NCBI GenBank assembly: GCA_024684085.1
Contig: JAIKXM010000012.1
Location: forward strand, 23,591-87,590
Reading direction: 5' to 3'
Length of the DNA: 64,000 nt
DNA from: Lachnospiraceae bacterium
Lineage (GTDB): Bacteria > Bacillota > Clostridia > Lachnospirales > Lachnospiraceae
The notes under the pieces were generated by a model that saw only the letters and a list, made by a program, of their open reading frames with translations, did not search any database and had not been told where the DNA came from. This document shows, one piece after another, positions 26,523 to 35,439 of this stretch (within the stretch, counting starts at the first letter, position 1; every line of letters begins with the position of its first letter). The translations under genes were made by a program, and so were the position numbers.

Positions 26523-26601
26523 CAGGCCGGTTTCGGCACCGGCCACACGCAGGCTGTTTTCGACACCGGCACCCGGCAGACCGGTTCCGATATCAACCCC
26601 C
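26523..26601. repeat. Imperfect 27-bp tandem repeat, about 2.9 units
   Basis: Units begin at 26523, 26550 and 26577 and share CAGGCCGGTTTCG-like and CACCGGC cores. The first unit also contains a perfect 7-bp hairpin (26525-26531 with 26538-26544). It fills much of the 161-base spacer between the MBOAT and SGNH genes and is strongly GC-rich compared with its surroundings. Confidence 0.6.
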
Positions 26602-26645
26602 GTAACATTTTATTAATCTATTAACGTATTAGGATAAGTTAAGCT

Positions 26646-27698
26646 ATGAAGATCATATTAAAAAGACTGCTCACGGTCGTTGTCGGTTTTATCCTGTTGA
26701 TGACCTGTATTATACACCTGACATACATGGTAAGAGACTATACCCGTTTATTCGGATTCTACGATCTGGATAAGAACTCAGTGGATGTTGTTTTTGTGGG
26801 AACCAGTGTTACATTTTCTTCCTTCATGCCAATGGAAGCCTGGAAGGAATACGGGATAGTAGCGTATGATTACTGCACAAATGTTCAATATGAGAACTCA
26901 CTGCGATACTCTCTTGCAGATATCGAACGTACCCAGTCTCCGGAATTGATAATGGTTGACATAACTCCTTTTCTGTATGCGCATTATGCCGGCAACGAGA
27001 CCTGGAACGACGATTACTATGAACTGTTCACAAAATGCAATCTGGACAGCAGAAAATATACTCTCGACAGATTTGCATTGGTATATGAAATAAATAAAGA
27101 TCTCCACGGATCTGTTGTTGACTACTTATATTATTATTTCGATATAGCCCGTTACCATACCAACAATATCTCCTTCGATCATATAGATAATGCTGAAAAA
27201 GATATCAATCGCGGTTACGGTTATCTGGATCATAACGGAGGTGATAAATTCGCCATAGAAGATCTGATAACTGATGACGGGCATAAAGTTGAGCTCAGTG
27301 AACGCGAGCAATATTATCTTGATAAACTGCTGATCAAGGCAGCGGAGATGGACAGTAATATTGTCTTCTACTGTCCTCCGATCTATTTTAAAGACCCCGA
27401 TGCATTTGGCAAAAAGAATTATCTGAAAGACTATATAGCCGATCAGGGCTTTACCTTTGCAGATTTTTCGGGATACACGGAGAAGATCGGACTGGATCCC
27501 AAAACCGACCTTTGGAGTTATGATCATTTTGATGCCCTTGGAGCTCAAAAAGTCACCCGGCTTCTCAGCGAATACATAAAAGATAATTACAATATCCCGG
27601 ACAGACGTAATGACGCCGAATTTGACTATATGAATGATGATTATGTCGAATGGGAAGCACTGCTGGAAGAATATCAAGAAACCGACAGGAGTAAGTGA
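26646..27698 (+). CDS. Membrane-anchored SGNH/AlgJ-AlgX-like protein
   Basis: A 350-residue protein with one N-terminal membrane segment (residues about 8-28) and an extracellular domain. FVGTSVTFSSF (Gly52-Thr53-Ser54) resembles SGNH block I and SYDHFDALGAQKV near residue 291 supplies candidate Asp and His of block V. It shares the layout of the SGNH protein at 12763-13812 (anchor, GxS motif, DITPFLY/DTRVFLY segment, acidic C-terminal tail), so the two are probably paralogous. It should cooperate with the MBOAT protein encoded upstream. AGGA lies 12 bases before the ATG, a weakish site. Confidence 0.75.
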   Translation: MKIILKRLLTVVVGFILLMTCIIHLTYMVRDYTRLFGFYDLDKNSVDVVFVGTSVTFSSFMPMEAWKEYGIVAYDYCTNVQYENSLRYSLADIERTQSPELIMVDITPFLYAHYAGNETWNDDYYELFTKCNLDSRKYTLDRFALVYEINKDLHGSVVDYLYYYFDIARYHTNNISFDHIDNAEKDINRGYGYLDHNGGDKFAIEDLITDDGHKVELSEREQYYLDKLLIKAAEMDSNIVFYCPPIYFKDPDAFGKKNYLKDYIADQGFTFADFSGYTEKIGLDPKTDLWSYDHFDALGAQKVTRLLSEYIKDNYNIPDRRNDAEFDYMNDDYVEWEALLEEYQETDRSK

Positions 27699-27705
27699 TA
27701 AAAAG

Positions 27706-27741
27706 AAAAGGCTGCCGCAAAGCGACAGCCTTTTATCATCT
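27706..27741. terminator. Bidirectional terminator between convergent genes
   Basis: AAAAGGCTG (27706-27714) pairs with CAGCCTTTT (27726-27734), extended by CGC/GCG after one mismatch. T-rich tracts follow in both directions, and the hairpin lies between the ends of the plus-strand SGNH gene and the minus-strand dehydrogenase gene. Confidence 0.82.
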
Positions 27742-29058
27742 TTACAATCTCCAGTAACTGTACTCATCACCCGAATACTGTGACTTATCCAACAGGCCCT
27801 TGATATCAGCCAATACCTTGATCTTATTATCCTTCTTGAAGAATCCGTCGATATCTTCCCTGGTAAGCTTCAGGAACTCATCATGAGCCACTGCAACTAT
27901 TACCGCATCCATATCTTTGACATCTTCCATGGTGCCGAAATCGATCCCGTACAGCCTCTTGGCCTCGGCCGCATCAGCAGTGGTATCAACAACGGTCGGA
28001 ACAATACCAAACTCACCCAGTTCATTGTAGATATCTATTATCTTGGTATTACGTGTATCCGGACAGTTCTCCTTGAAGGTGAATCCGAGAATAGCCACGG
28101 ATGCATCCTTGATGGGAAGATCTGCCGCTATCATCTTCTTAACAACCGATTCTGCCACATACTTACCCATATCATCATTGATACGACGACCTGAAAGAAT
28201 GATCTGGCTGTGATATCCAAGCTGTTCAGCCTTATATGTAAGATAATAAGGATCTACTCCTATACAATGTCCGCCTACGAGACCGGGATAAAACTTAAGG
28301 AAGTTCCACTTGGTACCTGCTGCCTCCAGGACTGACTTGGTATCTATGCCCATCTTATCGAATATGATGGATAATTCGTTCATAAATGCTATATTGATAT
28401 CTCTCTGGCTGTTCTCGATGACCTTGGCAGCCTCAGCCACCTTGATGGACTCAGCCCTGTGAACACCGGCCTCCACAACAAGCTCGTATACCTTAGCGAC
28501 TTCATCAAGAGTCTCGGCATCCATACCGGATACGATCTTGGTGATAGTCTCAAGCCTGTGAACCTTATCACCGGGGTTGATCCTCTCGGGGGAATAACCG
28601 ATCTTAAAATCGACCCCACACTTAAGTCCCGATTCTTTTTCCAGAATGGGAACGCATATATCTTCGGTAACTCCGGGATAAACCGTTGATTCGAAGACAA
28701 CTATCGAGCCCTTAGTCAGATTACGGCCGAGTATCCTGCTGGCACCTTCAACCGGAGTAAGATCCGGTGTATGATCATCATTGACAGGTGTGGGAACGGC
28801 AACAATATGGAACCTGGCTTCGCGAAGCTTAGTCTCATCGGAAGTGAATTCCACTTTGGTATCCCTTATCACATCATTGCCCACCTCATTGGTAGGATCA
28901 ATACCGCTCTTATAGAGATCTATCTTAGCGGAATTAAGATCATAACCGATAACACCAACCTTACGGGCAAAAGCAACCGCGATGGGCATTCCCACATAGC
29001 CGAGTCCGACCAATGCTATCTTCTCTTCACCCTTAACAATCTTCTCGTATAAACTCAT
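27742..29058 (-). CDS. UDP-N-acetylhexosamine 6-dehydrogenase (WbpO/TviB type)
   Basis: A 438-residue nucleotide-sugar dehydrogenase. GLGYVGMPIAVAFA at residues 18-31 is the NAD site; GYDLNSAKIDLYKSGIDPTNEVG is characteristic of the WbpO/TviB subgroup. GHCIGVDPYYLTYKAEQLGYH near residue 263 holds the catalytic cysteine. The enzyme should oxidise UDP-GlcNAc or UDP-GalNAc twice at C6, giving a UDP-HexNAcA. Such uronic acids are the natural substrates of AsnB-like amidases, three of which are encoded further left. The gene ends the large leftward operon at a bidirectional terminator. Confidence 0.9.
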   Translation of the reverse strand: MSLYEKIVKGEEKIALVGLGYVGMPIAVAFARKVGVIGYDLNSAKIDLYKSGIDPTNEVGNDVIRDTKVEFTSDETKLREARFHIVAVPTPVNDDHTPDLTPVEGASRILGRNLTKGSIVVFESTVYPGVTEDICVPILEKESGLKCGVDFKIGYSPERINPGDKVHRLETITKIVSGMDAETLDEVAKVYELVVEAGVHRAESIKVAEAAKVIENSQRDINIAFMNELSIIFDKMGIDTKSVLEAAGTKWNFLKFYPGLVGGHCIGVDPYYLTYKAEQLGYHSQIILSGRRINDDMGKYVAESVVKKMIAADLPIKDASVAILGFTFKENCPDTRNTKIIDIYNELGEFGIVPTVVDTTADAAEAKRLYGIDFGTMEDVKDMDAVIVAVAHDEFLKLTREDIDGFFKKDNKIKVLADIKGLLDKSQYSGDEYSYWRL

Positions 29059-29080
29059 AATTCATCCTCTGTTCCTGCTG

Positions 29081-30163
29081 TTACTTCACAGCTTCATACC
29101 ATTCTTCGGCAACCTTCCGGACACTTGCCACTTCTCTGATGTTCACGGCTTCCCGGGCAAATGACGCTGCAAGAGCATCATCCTCCGCTATCCTGAAGAA
29201 AGCGTCTGTCAGGGCATCTTCATCGCCCACAGGTATCAATATACCATTTCGGCCTGAATTAATCAACATAGCGCTTCCGCCTATGGGACAATCCGTCGCT
29301 ATGACAGGTACTCCTCCGGCCAGGGCTTCCATAATGGAATTGGATATTCCTTCCGAAGTGGATGTCGATACATATATATATGAGTGATTGATCTCAGCTC
29401 TTATATCATCCGTGAACCCCGGAAGACGGATCTTATCTTCACGGCCAAGACTCTTGATCTCTTCTCTGAGACTCTCTTCCAATTCACCTTTACCGAAGAT
29501 ATCCAGAGTATATTCAGGATGCTTCTCCACAAATCTGTCAAAGGCTCTTATCAGCATTGAAAAATCCTTGACGGGTATCAGTCTTCCCGCTGCGATCACT
29601 CTCTTAGGTCTTTCCTCCAGCGGAACGGGAGACTGCTCGATATCATCAAGAGGATTGATGATCACCTTACCCTTGACCCTTACTCTCGGGGGAAAATACT
29701 CCATAGCCTGATAAGTCTGGAACACTATAGCGTCAGCCTGCATATAGAGAAGATTACGTATGCGATCCATTCTCCCCGTGATGGGTTTATGATTCAACCT
29801 TCTCGGATCATTTCTCTCGGATACCACAACCCTGTTCTTAAGACCCATGGATGCTATAAGAGTGAATATTCCCGCTACCGTTCCCATTCCTATAACTGCT
29901 GCATCGGAATGCTCTCTGAAGTAACGGCGCATCCGGGCTATCCGGTTGATCCTTCCCATCAGACTGCCGCCCGTGGCTCCCGACAGACTCAGGATCTCGA
30001 TCCTGCTGTCAAGCTGATAGGCCACACTATCACCGCCTATCATCAGGATACCTACATCAATACCCTGCTCCGCATAATAATTGGCAAGAACGGAGATAAC
30101 CCTTTCGGTTCCTCCTCCTGCCATTGTTATTGTCACAAATATTATATTATCGGGTTTCTGCAT
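29081..30163 (-). CDS. Family 4 glycosyltransferase
   Basis: A 360-residue GT-B transferase. ITMAGGGTERVISVLANYYAEQG is the N-terminal loop; ERPKRVIAAGRLIPVKDFSMLIRAF and STSEGISNSIMEALAGGVPVIATDCPIGGS hold the donor site. I take ATG 30163; an in-frame TTG at 30172 is possible. It follows the GT4 gene at 30180 by 16 bases. It resembles the GalNAc/hexosaminyl transferases of Pgl-type loci, but specificity is not readable. Confidence 0.88.
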   Translation of the reverse strand: MQKPDNIIFVTITMAGGGTERVISVLANYYAEQGIDVGILMIGGDSVAYQLDSRIEILSLSGATGGSLMGRINRIARMRRYFREHSDAAVIGMGTVAGIFTLIASMGLKNRVVVSERNDPRRLNHKPITGRMDRIRNLLYMQADAIVFQTYQAMEYFPPRVRVKGKVIINPLDDIEQSPVPLEERPKRVIAAGRLIPVKDFSMLIRAFDRFVEKHPEYTLDIFGKGELEESLREEIKSLGREDKIRLPGFTDDIRAEINHSYIYVSTSTSEGISNSIMEALAGGVPVIATDCPIGGSAMLINSGRNGILIPVGDEDALTDAFFRIAEDDALAASFAREAVNIREVASVRKVAEEWYEAVK

Positions 30164-30179
30164 AAGTCCCAACTCAACC

Positions 30180-31271
30180 TCACTTGATCAACTGCCTGTA
30201 TTCGTCTATGATGATCTGCCTGTCAAAATGCTCCGCAACAAATGACGCTGCCGCCTTACCCATCGCCTCATGAGCACTCTCATCCAATTGCAGCCATTCC
30301 ATTATAGTCTCAGTCAGACTGTCGGCAGACTTTGGTTCACATAACAATCCTGTAACCTTATCTTCCACTATCTCACTGCATCCGGGAACATCACTTGCTA
30401 TCACAGACCTGCCACATGCCGAAGCCTCCAGCAGAACATTGGACATACCCTCGTGATAGGTAGGATGAACCACCGCATGACATTCACCGTACAGCGCGTC
30501 CATATCCCTTACATAACCTCTGTAATCAAGGACACCTCTCTGCACAAGCCCGTTGATCACCGGCTCATATCTGTCCCTGTCTTCCTCTTCGTAATCTCCG
30601 GCAAGGACAAAGGTTACATCCTTTCTTACGGCGGATACCCTGTCCATGGCCTCGAGCAATTCCCCGATACCTTTGTCTTTCATTATTCGAAAAACAGACA
30701 GCAATCGGATCCCTTTCTTCTCGGAAGGATACTCCTGCACCGTATGGATCTTCACATTCACGCCGGATCCCGGAAGCAACGAACAATTGTTGACGGCAAC
30801 ACCGTGTTCATTCATATATCTCATCCCGGCTTCGTTCTGGAAGAAGACTCTCTCAGCTCCTGCAAAAGATACCTTAAGCATCTTCAACAATATCCGGGTC
30901 AGGAAGGAATCATTCATGATAGCGGTTCCAAGCCCGGTCACATTGCATATACAAGGCGTATGTGTCATCCTGCAGGCCAGTCCCCCGTAGAGGTTGGGCT
31001 TGATGGTATATGTCAGGACCTTCTCGGGTCTGTATATTCTTATCATACGGATATAATCAAACAAGACCTTGATATCCTTAAAGGGATTCATACCTCTGCG
31101 TTCCAGATGATAGTCAACGACTTCACAGCCTTCATCGATAAACTTTTGCTTGGAGTTATCATCCGGAAGTGCCAGTATGACTTTATGAGTTCTCAGCAGA
31201 TCTACTACCAGTTCGTTACGAAAGGAATAGAGTCCGTCGGAAAAATTAGTCAGTATCAGAATGTTTTTCAT
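30180..31271 (-). CDS. Family 4 glycosyltransferase (CapM/WbpT/PglA-like)
   Basis: A 363-residue GT-B enzyme. KVLTYTIKPNLYGGLACR near residues 83-100 and CNVTGLGTA are typical of the subgroup that includes transferases adding GalNAc or uronic acids to undecaprenyl-diphosphate-linked bacillosamine-type sugars. PTYHEGMSNVLLEASACGRSVIASDVPGCSE is the donor site with E-x7-E. It follows the CapD-type dehydratase, which would fit adding the second sugar onto a 2,4,6-trideoxysugar; this is inference. A spacer with a tandem repeat separates the two genes. Confidence 0.88.
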   Translation of the reverse strand: MKNILILTNFSDGLYSFRNELVVDLLRTHKVILALPDDNSKQKFIDEGCEVVDYHLERRGMNPFKDIKVLFDYIRMIRIYRPEKVLTYTIKPNLYGGLACRMTHTPCICNVTGLGTAIMNDSFLTRILLKMLKVSFAGAERVFFQNEAGMRYMNEHGVAVNNCSLLPGSGVNVKIHTVQEYPSEKKGIRLLSVFRIMKDKGIGELLEAMDRVSAVRKDVTFVLAGDYEEEDRDRYEPVINGLVQRGVLDYRGYVRDMDALYGECHAVVHPTYHEGMSNVLLEASACGRSVIASDVPGCSEIVEDKVTGLLCEPKSADSLTETIMEWLQLDESAHEAMGKAAASFVAEHFDRQIIIDEYRQLIK

Positions 31272-31306
31272 AAGACGTTAAATTAATTGGATCCTAAATC
31301 ATCGAC

Positions 31307-31410
31307 TGATCGATCATCATACATTTACCGGATATGATCTTCAGCCACTTAATGATCGATCATCATACATTTTCCGGATATGATCTTCAGCCACTTAATG
31401 ATCGATCATC
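31307..31410. repeat. 46-bp tandem repeat, 2.3 units
   Basis: Units 31307-31352 and 31353-31398 differ at a single base, and the next 12 bases repeat the unit start. Each unit begins with TGATCGATCA, itself a 10-bp palindrome. The array is in the spacer between the capD-like gene and a GT4 gene, in no plausible reading frame. Confidence 0.9.
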
Positions 31411-31440
31411 AGTCACAGCATCGTATGTGTATTGATCCGA

Positions 31441-33300
31441 TCAGCTCTTGTAAGTATATGTGGGAACGATCTCCTTAATAAGAGGTCTTATATCGGCGCA
31501 CTCATTCTTGGCCTCTTCCTTGAGATTCTTAAGCTGGGCGAAGAACTTCATCTCATCGATCTCAATGGGTTTGCCGATATGGATCATCTTATTGGCTGTA
31601 TCCTGAAGACCTTCCTCATCCATCAGCAGTTCTTCATACAGCTTCTCGCCCGGTCTGAGACCTGTGAACTCTATCTTGATATCCTCGTCCACCTTGTAAC
31701 CGGACAGCCTGATAAGATTGCGTGCCAGATCAAGGATCTTGACCGGCTCGCCCATATCAAGGACGAATATCTCGCCGCCCTTGGCATAAGCGCCCGCCTG
31801 AAGCACCAGAGATACTGCCTCGGGAATGGTCATGAAATATCTTATTATATCGGGATGTGTAACGGTCACAGGGCCACCCGCAGCTATCTGCTTACGGAAC
31901 AGCGGAATAACGCTTCCGTTACTGCCCAGTACGTTACCGAATCTTACTGCCACAAATTCCGTATCATAATGCCTGTTAAAGGTCTGAACTATCATCTCAC
32001 AGATACGCTTGCTGGCACCCATTATATTGGTGGGATTAACCGCCTTATCCGTACTGATCATTACGAACTTGCGAACGCCGTAATATGCCGCCGCCTGAGC
32101 GGTCTTCCATGTACCGAATATATTATTCTTAACCGCTTCGTTGGGACTTGTCTCCATAAGAGGAACATGCTTATGAGCCGCCGCATGATATACGATATCA
32201 GGCCTGAAAGTCTCGAAGATATTGTTGATCCGGTTGGTGTTACGCACGGATGCGATAAGTACGACCAGGTTAAGGTCGGGATATTTTCTGAGGAGTTCCT
32301 GCTGTATCTCGTAGGAACTGTTCTCGTAGATATCGACGATTATCAGTTGGGAAGGCTTATGTGAAGCGATCTGACGACACAGCTCACTGCCTATTGAACC
32401 GCCGCCGCCTGTGACAAGCACGCATTTACCGCTGACATAGCCCAGAATGGAATCCACATCGACCTGAATCGGATCTCTTCCAAGAAGATCTTCAACGTCG
32501 ACATCTTTAAGCTTGCTGACGCTGACCTCACCGTTAACGAGCTGGTAGATTCCGGGAAGCGAACGAAGCTTACACTCCGTCTCCTTACAGATCTCAAGGA
32601 GTTCTCTTATAGTCTGTCGTGAAGCCGAAGGGATGGCAACTATTATCTCATCGATGGAATGGGTATCAACACATTCCATGATCTTATCGCGTCCGCCTTC
32701 AACCTTGATGCCCTGTATATAATTGCCCCACTTGTTCTGATCGTCATCGATGATGCAGGCAACGGTCATGGTAGAGAAATTACTGGTGACCAGTTCCTTG
32801 ATGATGGAATTGCCGGCATCTCCCGCGCCGATGATCATAACATTGGTCTTATTGTTCTTATTCTGATACTTGTGCTTCTTGCTCCTTAAGAACCTGTAGG
32901 AGAATCTGCTCGTGAAGATCAGAGCTATCAGTATGAATCCATACATAAAAGGATATGATTTGGGAACCGGTATCTCTTCCACTCTGACGATATAGAGACC
33001 GCCGGCATTGAGTGCCGAAGAGATTATACAGCTCACTACCAGATTCTGCAGCTCCGTCTCGCCTGCAAAAGCCCACAGACTGTTATACATCTTGAACAGA
33101 TAGAATACACCTATCGTAAGGATGATACTAAAGGGAAGGAATCTTATTATAGGCTGAATGAAATGTGAAGGAATGATATTCAGATTGAATTCATAACGCA
33201 TTGCTATGGCCAAAAAACTTGCCACAAGCACACTCGCCACATCATATATGATCAGACAAAACCGTCTGTAGAATAATTTGTAATTAAATAGTTTCTTCAT
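31441..33300 (-). CDS. Membrane-bound nucleotide-sugar 4,6-dehydratase (CapD/WbpM/PglF type)
   Basis: A 619-residue protein with about four N-terminal membrane helices (residues 15-130), a first Rossmann domain (VMIIGAGDAGNSI near residue 154) and a catalytic extended-SDR domain starting at VLVTGGGGSIGSELCRQI near residue 293. MISTDKAVNPTNIMGASKR near residues 418-436 is the family active-site region where Met replaces the usual Tyr of Tyr-x3-Lys. The enzyme should convert UDP-GlcNAc to UDP-2-acetamido-2,6-dideoxy-4-hexulose, the precursor of FucNAc, QuiNAc or bacillosamine. It is distinct from the shorter soluble PseB that would feed the pseudaminic acid genes. Confidence 0.9.
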   Translation of the reverse strand: MKKLFNYKLFYRRFCLIIYDVASVLVASFLAIAMRYEFNLNIIPSHFIQPIIRFLPFSIILTIGVFYLFKMYNSLWAFAGETELQNLVVSCIISSALNAGGLYIVRVEEIPVPKSYPFMYGFILIALIFTSRFSYRFLRSKKHKYQNKNNKTNVMIIGAGDAGNSIIKELVTSNFSTMTVACIIDDDQNKWGNYIQGIKVEGGRDKIMECVDTHSIDEIIVAIPSASRQTIRELLEICKETECKLRSLPGIYQLVNGEVSVSKLKDVDVEDLLGRDPIQVDVDSILGYVSGKCVLVTGGGGSIGSELCRQIASHKPSQLIIVDIYENSSYEIQQELLRKYPDLNLVVLIASVRNTNRINNIFETFRPDIVYHAAAHKHVPLMETSPNEAVKNNIFGTWKTAQAAAYYGVRKFVMISTDKAVNPTNIMGASKRICEMIVQTFNRHYDTEFVAVRFGNVLGSNGSVIPLFRKQIAAGGPVTVTHPDIIRYFMTIPEAVSLVLQAGAYAKGGEIFVLDMGEPVKILDLARNLIRLSGYKVDEDIKIEFTGLRPGEKLYEELLMDEEGLQDTANKMIHIGKPIEIDEMKFFAQLKNLKEEAKNECADIRPLIKEIVPTYTYKS

Positions 33301-33352
33301 TTACTCTCTACCGTTGGGAACGATCCTTAATAACAGATACGATTCCGGCTTA

Positions 33353-34312
33353 TCAGAACATTCGACGAAGAGGTGTATATGCCTCAGGGATAACAGCAAA
33401 AAGGCTCATACCTGCCCGCCTCTTAAGACTCCAGTCAGACTTGTTGCAATCATGCAGAGTCTCCCGATACTTATGTCTCAATTCCGCACGCTTACTCTTC
33501 ATATTGCCCAACTTACCCAGATTATGATAATTCACAAGAATCTTACACAGATATTTGTAAGTATCCTTGTCATAAAGCTCCTTAAGACCATGACTTAAGA
33601 AGAACTTCCTTCTCTCTTCTATTGCCACGAGAATATCAAGTCCTTTCTCACCACGCGCTCTGCTCATTATACCATTATCATTGGAAAAATAGTAATATAA
33701 AGGACAATTAATTCTGACAACCCTCTTAGCCCTGTACAACAATTGAGGGACCATCATCTCGTCCTCATGTATCCGGCCGACCGGGAAGGTGAGCCCATCC
33801 CACAGTTCACTGCGGTACAGCTTATTCCATGCCACTATGGTCTCCACATTATATTCACTGAAGATCCTGCCCAGAGCCTCGATTCCCGTCATGATCTCTT
33901 CTTCAACATCCGCTTCGTCAGTCACTCCGACCTCTTCGTGTGTCTTAACTCTTACAAAGGGACACACCGCTATGTCGGCTTCCGCTCTCTCAAGATGACT
34001 CACAAGCTTCTCAACAAAATCGAGAGCAACATTATCATCGGGATCAACAAAAGCTATATAATCACCCTTAACCCTTGCAAGACCGCTGTTACGCGCAGCG
34101 GACAAGCCTCCGTTGGGCTGGTGATACACTTCTATCCTGTCATCTTCACGGGCCAGCCGATCCGCCAGCCTTCCCGTATCATCCTTCGATCCGTCATCGA
34201 TGATGATAATCTGAAGATTACTGTATGTCTGTGCGGTCAGACTTCCGATACTGAATTCCAGATATTTTTCAACATTATATGAAGGCACTATGACAGATAC
34301 TTTTTTATCCAT
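33353..34312 (-). CDS. Family 2 glycosyltransferase
   Basis: From ATG 34312 (MDKKVSVIVPSYN; GGAGG about five bases upstream) the product has 319 residues. GT-A motifs are clear: VPSYNVEKYLEFSIGSLTAQT, IIIDDGSKDDT and FVDPDDNV near residue 87 for the DxD-like metal site. The tail (HKYRETLHDCNKSDWSLKRRAGMSLF) is typical of EpsJ/CapG-like transferases. The enzyme is paralogous to the next gene and to 61317-62348. Confidence 0.9.
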   Translation of the reverse strand: MDKKVSVIVPSYNVEKYLEFSIGSLTAQTYSNLQIIIIDDGSKDDTGRLADRLAREDDRIEVYHQPNGGLSAARNSGLARVKGDYIAFVDPDDNVALDFVEKLVSHLERAEADIAVCPFVRVKTHEEVGVTDEADVEEEIMTGIEALGRIFSEYNVETIVAWNKLYRSELWDGLTFPVGRIHEDEMMVPQLLYRAKRVVRINCPLYYYFSNDNGIMSRARGEKGLDILVAIEERRKFFLSHGLKELYDKDTYKYLCKILVNYHNLGKLGNMKSKRAELRHKYRETLHDCNKSDWSLKRRAGMSLFAVIPEAYTPLRRMF

Positions 34313-34372
34313 TACATCCTCCGTTCCGAACGACAGCGGGAACTGCTCCGGATACATTAACTAACCCTGACC

Positions 34373-35350
34373 CTACAGGATCATATACAAACCGATCCCA
34401 AGACGCATGAGAAAGAGACGCTTACGGGAGATTATGGACGGTACTTCCCGCATCATTCTGATCTTCTTCTTATAGGCCTGTAAAACATCGGGATACTGAC
34501 ATCTCAATCTCCTGTAGAGTTCATAACGCTTCGCTCTTGCAGACACATAAGACTTGAGCGATTCAACGGAGAACATCATATGCAGGACATATAAGCCGTT
34601 ATCAATATACTCTTTTATTCTGCCCGATACAACTATATTATTGTCATTAATATATCTGCTGACCCTTCCGATGGCATATAAGGCTTCGAATCTCCGCATA
34701 TTGAAGGAATATGCAAGGCTTCCGCTCCTCTTGTAATAGGTGTACATTGTGTCGGGCAGCAGTCTTACCGTCCCTGCCGTTAACATCATCTTGAGGATAA
34801 ATTCGGTATCTTCTCCAAAGGTAGTTCCGGGATCAAAACGCAACTCGGAAGTCTGCCCGCCGGCAAGTCTGTTCCTTACGGCAAATGAACCCAGACGGAC
34901 TCTTAATCCCTCGAACAGATTCCTGCTTAAGAACTCCTCACCCGATAAGATCTGTGCCTCCTTAAGATCATTGGAGAGAGCCTCATCATCGCCCTGAACT
35001 ATCCTGAAAGTCCATGCGATCACATCCTCATCATATCCCCGGATGGTACTGATAAGATCGGGGGATACCGTGTCATCACTGTCGACGAAGATAATATACT
35101 CACCCTTAGCTTCGCCCAGAGCCAGATTCCTCGCCCTGCTCACACCGCCGTTCTTAACATTGATCATCCTGCAGATATCCTCATGCCCTCTGACAGCCTT
35201 AGCGGCAAGCTCCGGTGTGGAATCGGTGCTTCCGTCATTGACCAGTATCAGTTCGCTATCGGACATGTCATTAGCCAGGATGGAGGCTATGGTAGTCTCA
35301 ATATATTTTTCAACATTATACATTGGTACAATCCAACTGTATCTGATCAT
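34373..35350 (-). CDS. Family 2 glycosyltransferase
   Basis: A 325-residue GT-A enzyme. VPMYNVEKYIETTI, LILVNDGSTDST and FVDSDDTV near residue 94 are the nucleotide- and metal-binding blocks; FGEDTEFILKMM near residue 187 is the usual ED catalytic-base region. ATG 35350, with GAGG eight bases upstream, is better placed than the in-frame GTG at 35356. Donor and acceptor are unknown. Confidence 0.9.
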   Translation of the reverse strand: MIRYSWIVPMYNVEKYIETTIASILANDMSDSELILVNDGSTDSTPELAAKAVRGHEDICRMINVKNGGVSRARNLALGEAKGEYIIFVDSDDTVSPDLISTIRGYDEDVIAWTFRIVQGDDEALSNDLKEAQILSGEEFLSRNLFEGLRVRLGSFAVRNRLAGGQTSELRFDPGTTFGEDTEFILKMMLTAGTVRLLPDTMYTYYKRSGSLAYSFNMRRFEALYAIGRVSRYINDNNIVVSGRIKEYIDNGLYVLHMMFSVESLKSYVSARAKRYELYRRLRCQYPDVLQAYKKKIRMMREVPSIISRKRLFLMRLGIGLYMIL

Positions 35351-35439
35351 TATCACAACCTCATTATCTTAACGCCTTATCTACGTTCTAAGCAACCTTC
35401 TGTCTTATCCTCAGTAAGTCTTGTCACCTGCACGGTCAA

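Noticed and set aside
31307..31410. Possible CRISPR array
   Set aside because: Units are adjacent without unique spacers and there are only 2.3 of them; no cas gene is present.
31432..32364. Plus-strand open frame (310 codons) opposite the capD-type gene
   Set aside because: Antisense shadow of the conserved catalytic domain, with no ribosome site.
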